From NCBI GenBank assembly GCA_900769285.1, contig CAAGGB010000232.1, positions 1-16,402 of the forward strand: DNA of 16,402 nucleotides, written 5' to 3'. Positions within the stretch are counted from its first letter, which is position 1, and each line of letters begins with the position of its first letter. The notes beneath the pieces are model-generated. The model saw nothing but the letters and a program-made list of their open reading frames with translations. It did not search any database and was not told the origin of the DNA. This DNA is from Victivallales bacterium (GTDB lineage Bacteria; Verrucomicrobiota; Lentisphaeria; Oligosphaerales; Oligosphaeraceae). Of this stretch, positions 14,940-16,402 are shown piece by piece. The position numbers and the translations under genes were made by a program.

Positions 14940-15060
14940 AAAGTTTTTAGATTATACTCCAAAAACTTTATGAAGATAGGAAGTTTTTGGATTATACTCC
15001 AAAAAATATCTTGAAAGTTAGATTTTTTGGCTTATAGTCTATATATGTTCGAGTTCATGT
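14940..15060 (+). promoter_or_regulatory. Three palindromic elements at exact 40-bp spacing upstream of the DUF4143 gene
   Basis: The core TTTTTGGA-N6-TCCAAAAA with centre TTATAC occurs three times. Its ATTATACTCC block is at 14951-14960 and 14991-15000, with the diverged form CTTATAGTCT at 15031-15040, so the period is exactly 40 bp each time. Copy 1 has arms AAAGTTTTT (14940-14948) and AAAAACTTT (14961-14969). Copy 2 has TTTTTGGA (14984-14991) and TCCAAAAA (14998-15005). Copy 3 keeps the left half (TTTTTGG, 15024-15030) but has lost the right arm. The 15 bp between arms are only loosely conserved. The regular spacing, close to four helical turns, suggests cooperative binding of a dimeric regulator, probably the ATPase encoded downstream. 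Confidence 0.8.
15011..15038 (+). promoter_or_regulatory. Probable sigma-70 promoter of the DUF4143 gene
   Basis: TTGAAA (15011-15016), 16 nt, TATAGT (15033-15038). The -10 box lies inside the third, diverged palindrome and the -35 in the spacer after the second. Transcription would start near 15045, leaving a leader of about 54 nt. The same TATA core in copies 1 and 2 (TATACT) could serve as alternative -10 boxes but lacks a good -35. Confidence 0.55.
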
Positions 15061-15098
15061 GTTTGTGTGGTGTGTGTCACTAGGAGGGAGGTAGAGCG

Positions 15099-16295
15099 AT
15101 GCGTGTGGAGCGACCTGATTACCTGGAGCGTCTGCGGCTGTGGCGTGACAAGCGCCTCATCAAGGTCATCAGCGGTGTTCGTCGGTGCGGCAAATCGGTG
15201 CTGATGGCGATGTATGCCGATTGGCTTCGGTCACAGGGGGTTTCGTCGGAGCGCATCATCAGCGTGAATTTGGAGGACATGGACTTTGAGGCTCTGTGTC
15301 AGCCGTCGTCGCTTCACGCCTATGTCAAGGAGCGTCTGAAACCGGGGGAGATGACCTATGTGTTCATCGATGAGATACAGCTCTGCCGTGATTTTCCGCG
15401 TGTGGTGGACAGTCTTTATCTGCGTCCGGACATCGATCTCCATGTGACGGGTTCCAATGCGCATCTGCTGTCCCATGAGCTGGCGACGCTGCTGTCTGGG
15501 CGGTATGTTGAGATTCGCATGCTGCCGCTGTCGCTGCGTGAGTTTGCGCAGGCGCATCCGGAGATTGTTGATCGTCGGCAACTGTATCGCGCCTATGTCT
15601 CCACCAGTTCCTTCCCGTATGCTCTGGAGCTTGCCCATTCCAGCCAGGCTCTGGACGATTATCTTGAGGGCATCTACAACACCATCCTAGTCAAGGATGT
15701 CATGACTCGGTATCAGATACGGGATCCTGTGATGCTGGGGCGGGTGGCGAAGTTCGTCTTCTCCAGTGTCGGCAGCGAGGTGTCCGTCAAGCGCATCGCC
15801 GACACGCTGACCTCCAGCAACTGCCGCGCGGACAGCAAGACGATTGAGCGCTACCTTGCCGCTCTGATGGAGAGCTTTGTCGTCTATCAGGCGGAGCGCT
15901 TTGATATTCGGGGCAAGCAACTGCTGAAGACTCAGGAGAAGTACTATGCGGTGGACATCGGGCTGCGGCGCCATGTGCTTGGGGGACAGCGGCAGGATGT
16001 GGGGCATATCCTGGAGAATGTCGTCTTTCTGGAGCTGCTGCGACGTGGCGGCAAGGTGCGGGTTGGCAAGGTGGGCGATTTGGAGGTCGACTTTGTGGTC
16101 GAGACGTCGCAGGGGCTGGAGTACTATCAGGTCGCGGCCACCGTACAGGACGCGGCCACTCTGGCGCGAGAGCTGGCCTCACTCCGCAAAGTCCGGGACA
16201 GCCATCCAAAATTCCTCCTGACGCTGGACGAGGATCCCAACGACAACTTCGACGGCATCCGCAAGCTCAATGCCCTCGACTGGCTCCTGAAGTGA
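15099..16295 (+). CDS. AAA-type ATPase with DUF4143 domain
   Basis: This 398-residue cytoplasmic protein is of normal length for the family. The ATPase part has Walker A GVRRCGKS (26-33), Walker B YVFIDEIQ (87-94), sensor-like VTGSN (116-120) and SGRY (133-136). Residues about 225-266 (VSVKRIADTL to YLAALMESFVVYQAERF) look like a winged helix of the family. The C-terminal part has GHILENVVFLELLRRG (302-317), EVDFVV (329-334) and YYQV (342-345). This recalls the PD-(D/E)XK nuclease fold with Gln in place of the usual Lys, so nuclease activity is uncertain. The cellular role of these ATPases is not established. The start has a strong GGAGGGAGG a few bases upstream. The gene stands alone, behind a terminator and its own palindrome array, and its codons are less biased than those of gltBD. 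Autoregulation is my inference. Confidence 0.9.
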   Translation: MRVERPDYLERLRLWRDKRLIKVISGVRRCGKSVLMAMYADWLRSQGVSSERIISVNLEDMDFEALCQPSSLHAYVKERLKPGEMTYVFIDEIQLCRDFPRVVDSLYLRPDIDLHVTGSNAHLLSHELATLLSGRYVEIRMLPLSLREFAQAHPEIVDRRQLYRAYVSTSSFPYALELAHSSQALDDYLEGIYNTILVKDVMTRYQIRDPVMLGRVAKFVFSSVGSEVSVKRIADTLTSSNCRADSKTIERYLAALMESFVVYQAERFDIRGKQLLKTQEKYYAVDIGLRRHVLGGQRQDVGHILENVVFLELLRRGGKVRVGKVGDLEVDFVVETSQGLEYYQVAATVQDAATLARELASLRKVRDSHPKFLLTLDEDPNDNFDGIRKLNALDWLLK

Positions 16296-16326
16296 GGCCA
16301 GTGGTCACGCTGTTCGTCTTTGTCCG

Positions 16327-16402
16327 CAAAAGACACAAAAGGCGCAAAAGGAGTCCACAAAAGACACAAAAGGCGCAAAAGGAGTCCACAAAAGACACAA
16401 AA
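16327..16402. repeat. 31-bp tandem repeat running off the right edge
   Basis: Two full identical copies (16327-16357, 16358-16388) and 14 bases of a third reach the end of the window. Each unit is itself built of related blocks: CAAAAGACA, CAAAAGGCG, then CAAAAGGAGTCCA (9 + 9 + 13). The period is not a multiple of three, so an open frame across it on the minus strand is not meaningful. Non-coding; 31 bp before it (16296-16326) separates it from the ATPase stop codon. Confidence 0.9.

Noticed and set aside
14940..15060. CRISPR array or plasmid iterons
   Set aside because: Only three units, 15-bp loosely related spacers, strong internal palindromes and an overlapping promoter. No cas or replication gene is nearby.
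16327..16402. CRISPR array at the right edge
   Set aside because: The units are contiguous with no unique spacers; it is a plain tandem repeat.
1..16402. Transposase, integrase, att sites or insertion sequences
   Set aside because: I found no matching protein motifs or terminal inverted repeats with target duplications in any frame.

Overview
The window is GC-rich bacterial DNA with densely packed genes, AGGAG/GGAGG-type ribosome binding sites, and sigma-54 type promoter elements. About 80% of it is one nitrogen-assimilation locus. The combination of a type III glutamine synthetase, a P-II/Amt pair, bacterial NADPH-type GOGAT and a DUF4143 ATPase, together with the base composition and simple intergenic repeats, would fit a bacterium of the Planctomycetes-Verrucomicrobia-Lentisphaerae-Kiritimatiellota group. 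That placement is an inference from gene content; no marker gene here proves it.

Left part (1-4409, minus strand). Reading leftward from a consensus-like sigma-54 promoter (4409-4392) come a P-II signalling protein (glnK-like), an Amt ammonium channel and a type III glutamine synthetase (glnN). A strong hairpin after glnN (177-216) probably ends the operon. A second hairpin with a T run (104-155, plus strand) probably ends an unseen gene to the left. The window opens in 9-bp tandem repeats. A 14-bp GC-rich stem lies between amt and glnN.

Middle (4410-12490, plus strand). A second sigma-54 promoter (4726-4742), matching the first at 15 of 18 positions, points the other way and serves gltB-gltD-asnB: both glutamate synthase subunits and glutamine-dependent asparagine synthetase. 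The 320 bp between the two -24 boxes holds no gene, but has five GACAAA hexamers and one 7-bp dyad, a plausible enhancer region shared by both operons. The logic is clear: P-II senses status, Amt imports ammonium, GS fixes it into glutamine, GOGAT moves it to glutamate, and AsnB passes amide nitrogen to asparagine. The P-II protein lacks both known T-loop modification residues (position 51 is Arg, position 49 is Val).

Right part (12491-16402, plus strand). Three separate accessory genes follow: a solitary beta-class DNA methyltransferase without a restriction partner, a YeiH-family membrane transporter with its own terminator, and a DUF4143 AAA-type ATPase. The ATPase is preceded by three copies of a palindromic element spaced at exactly 40 bp, the last copy overlapping the likely -10 box. 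With the protein's apparent winged-helix segment, this suggests autoregulation and is the most unusual structure in the window. The window ends inside a 31-bp tandem repeat.
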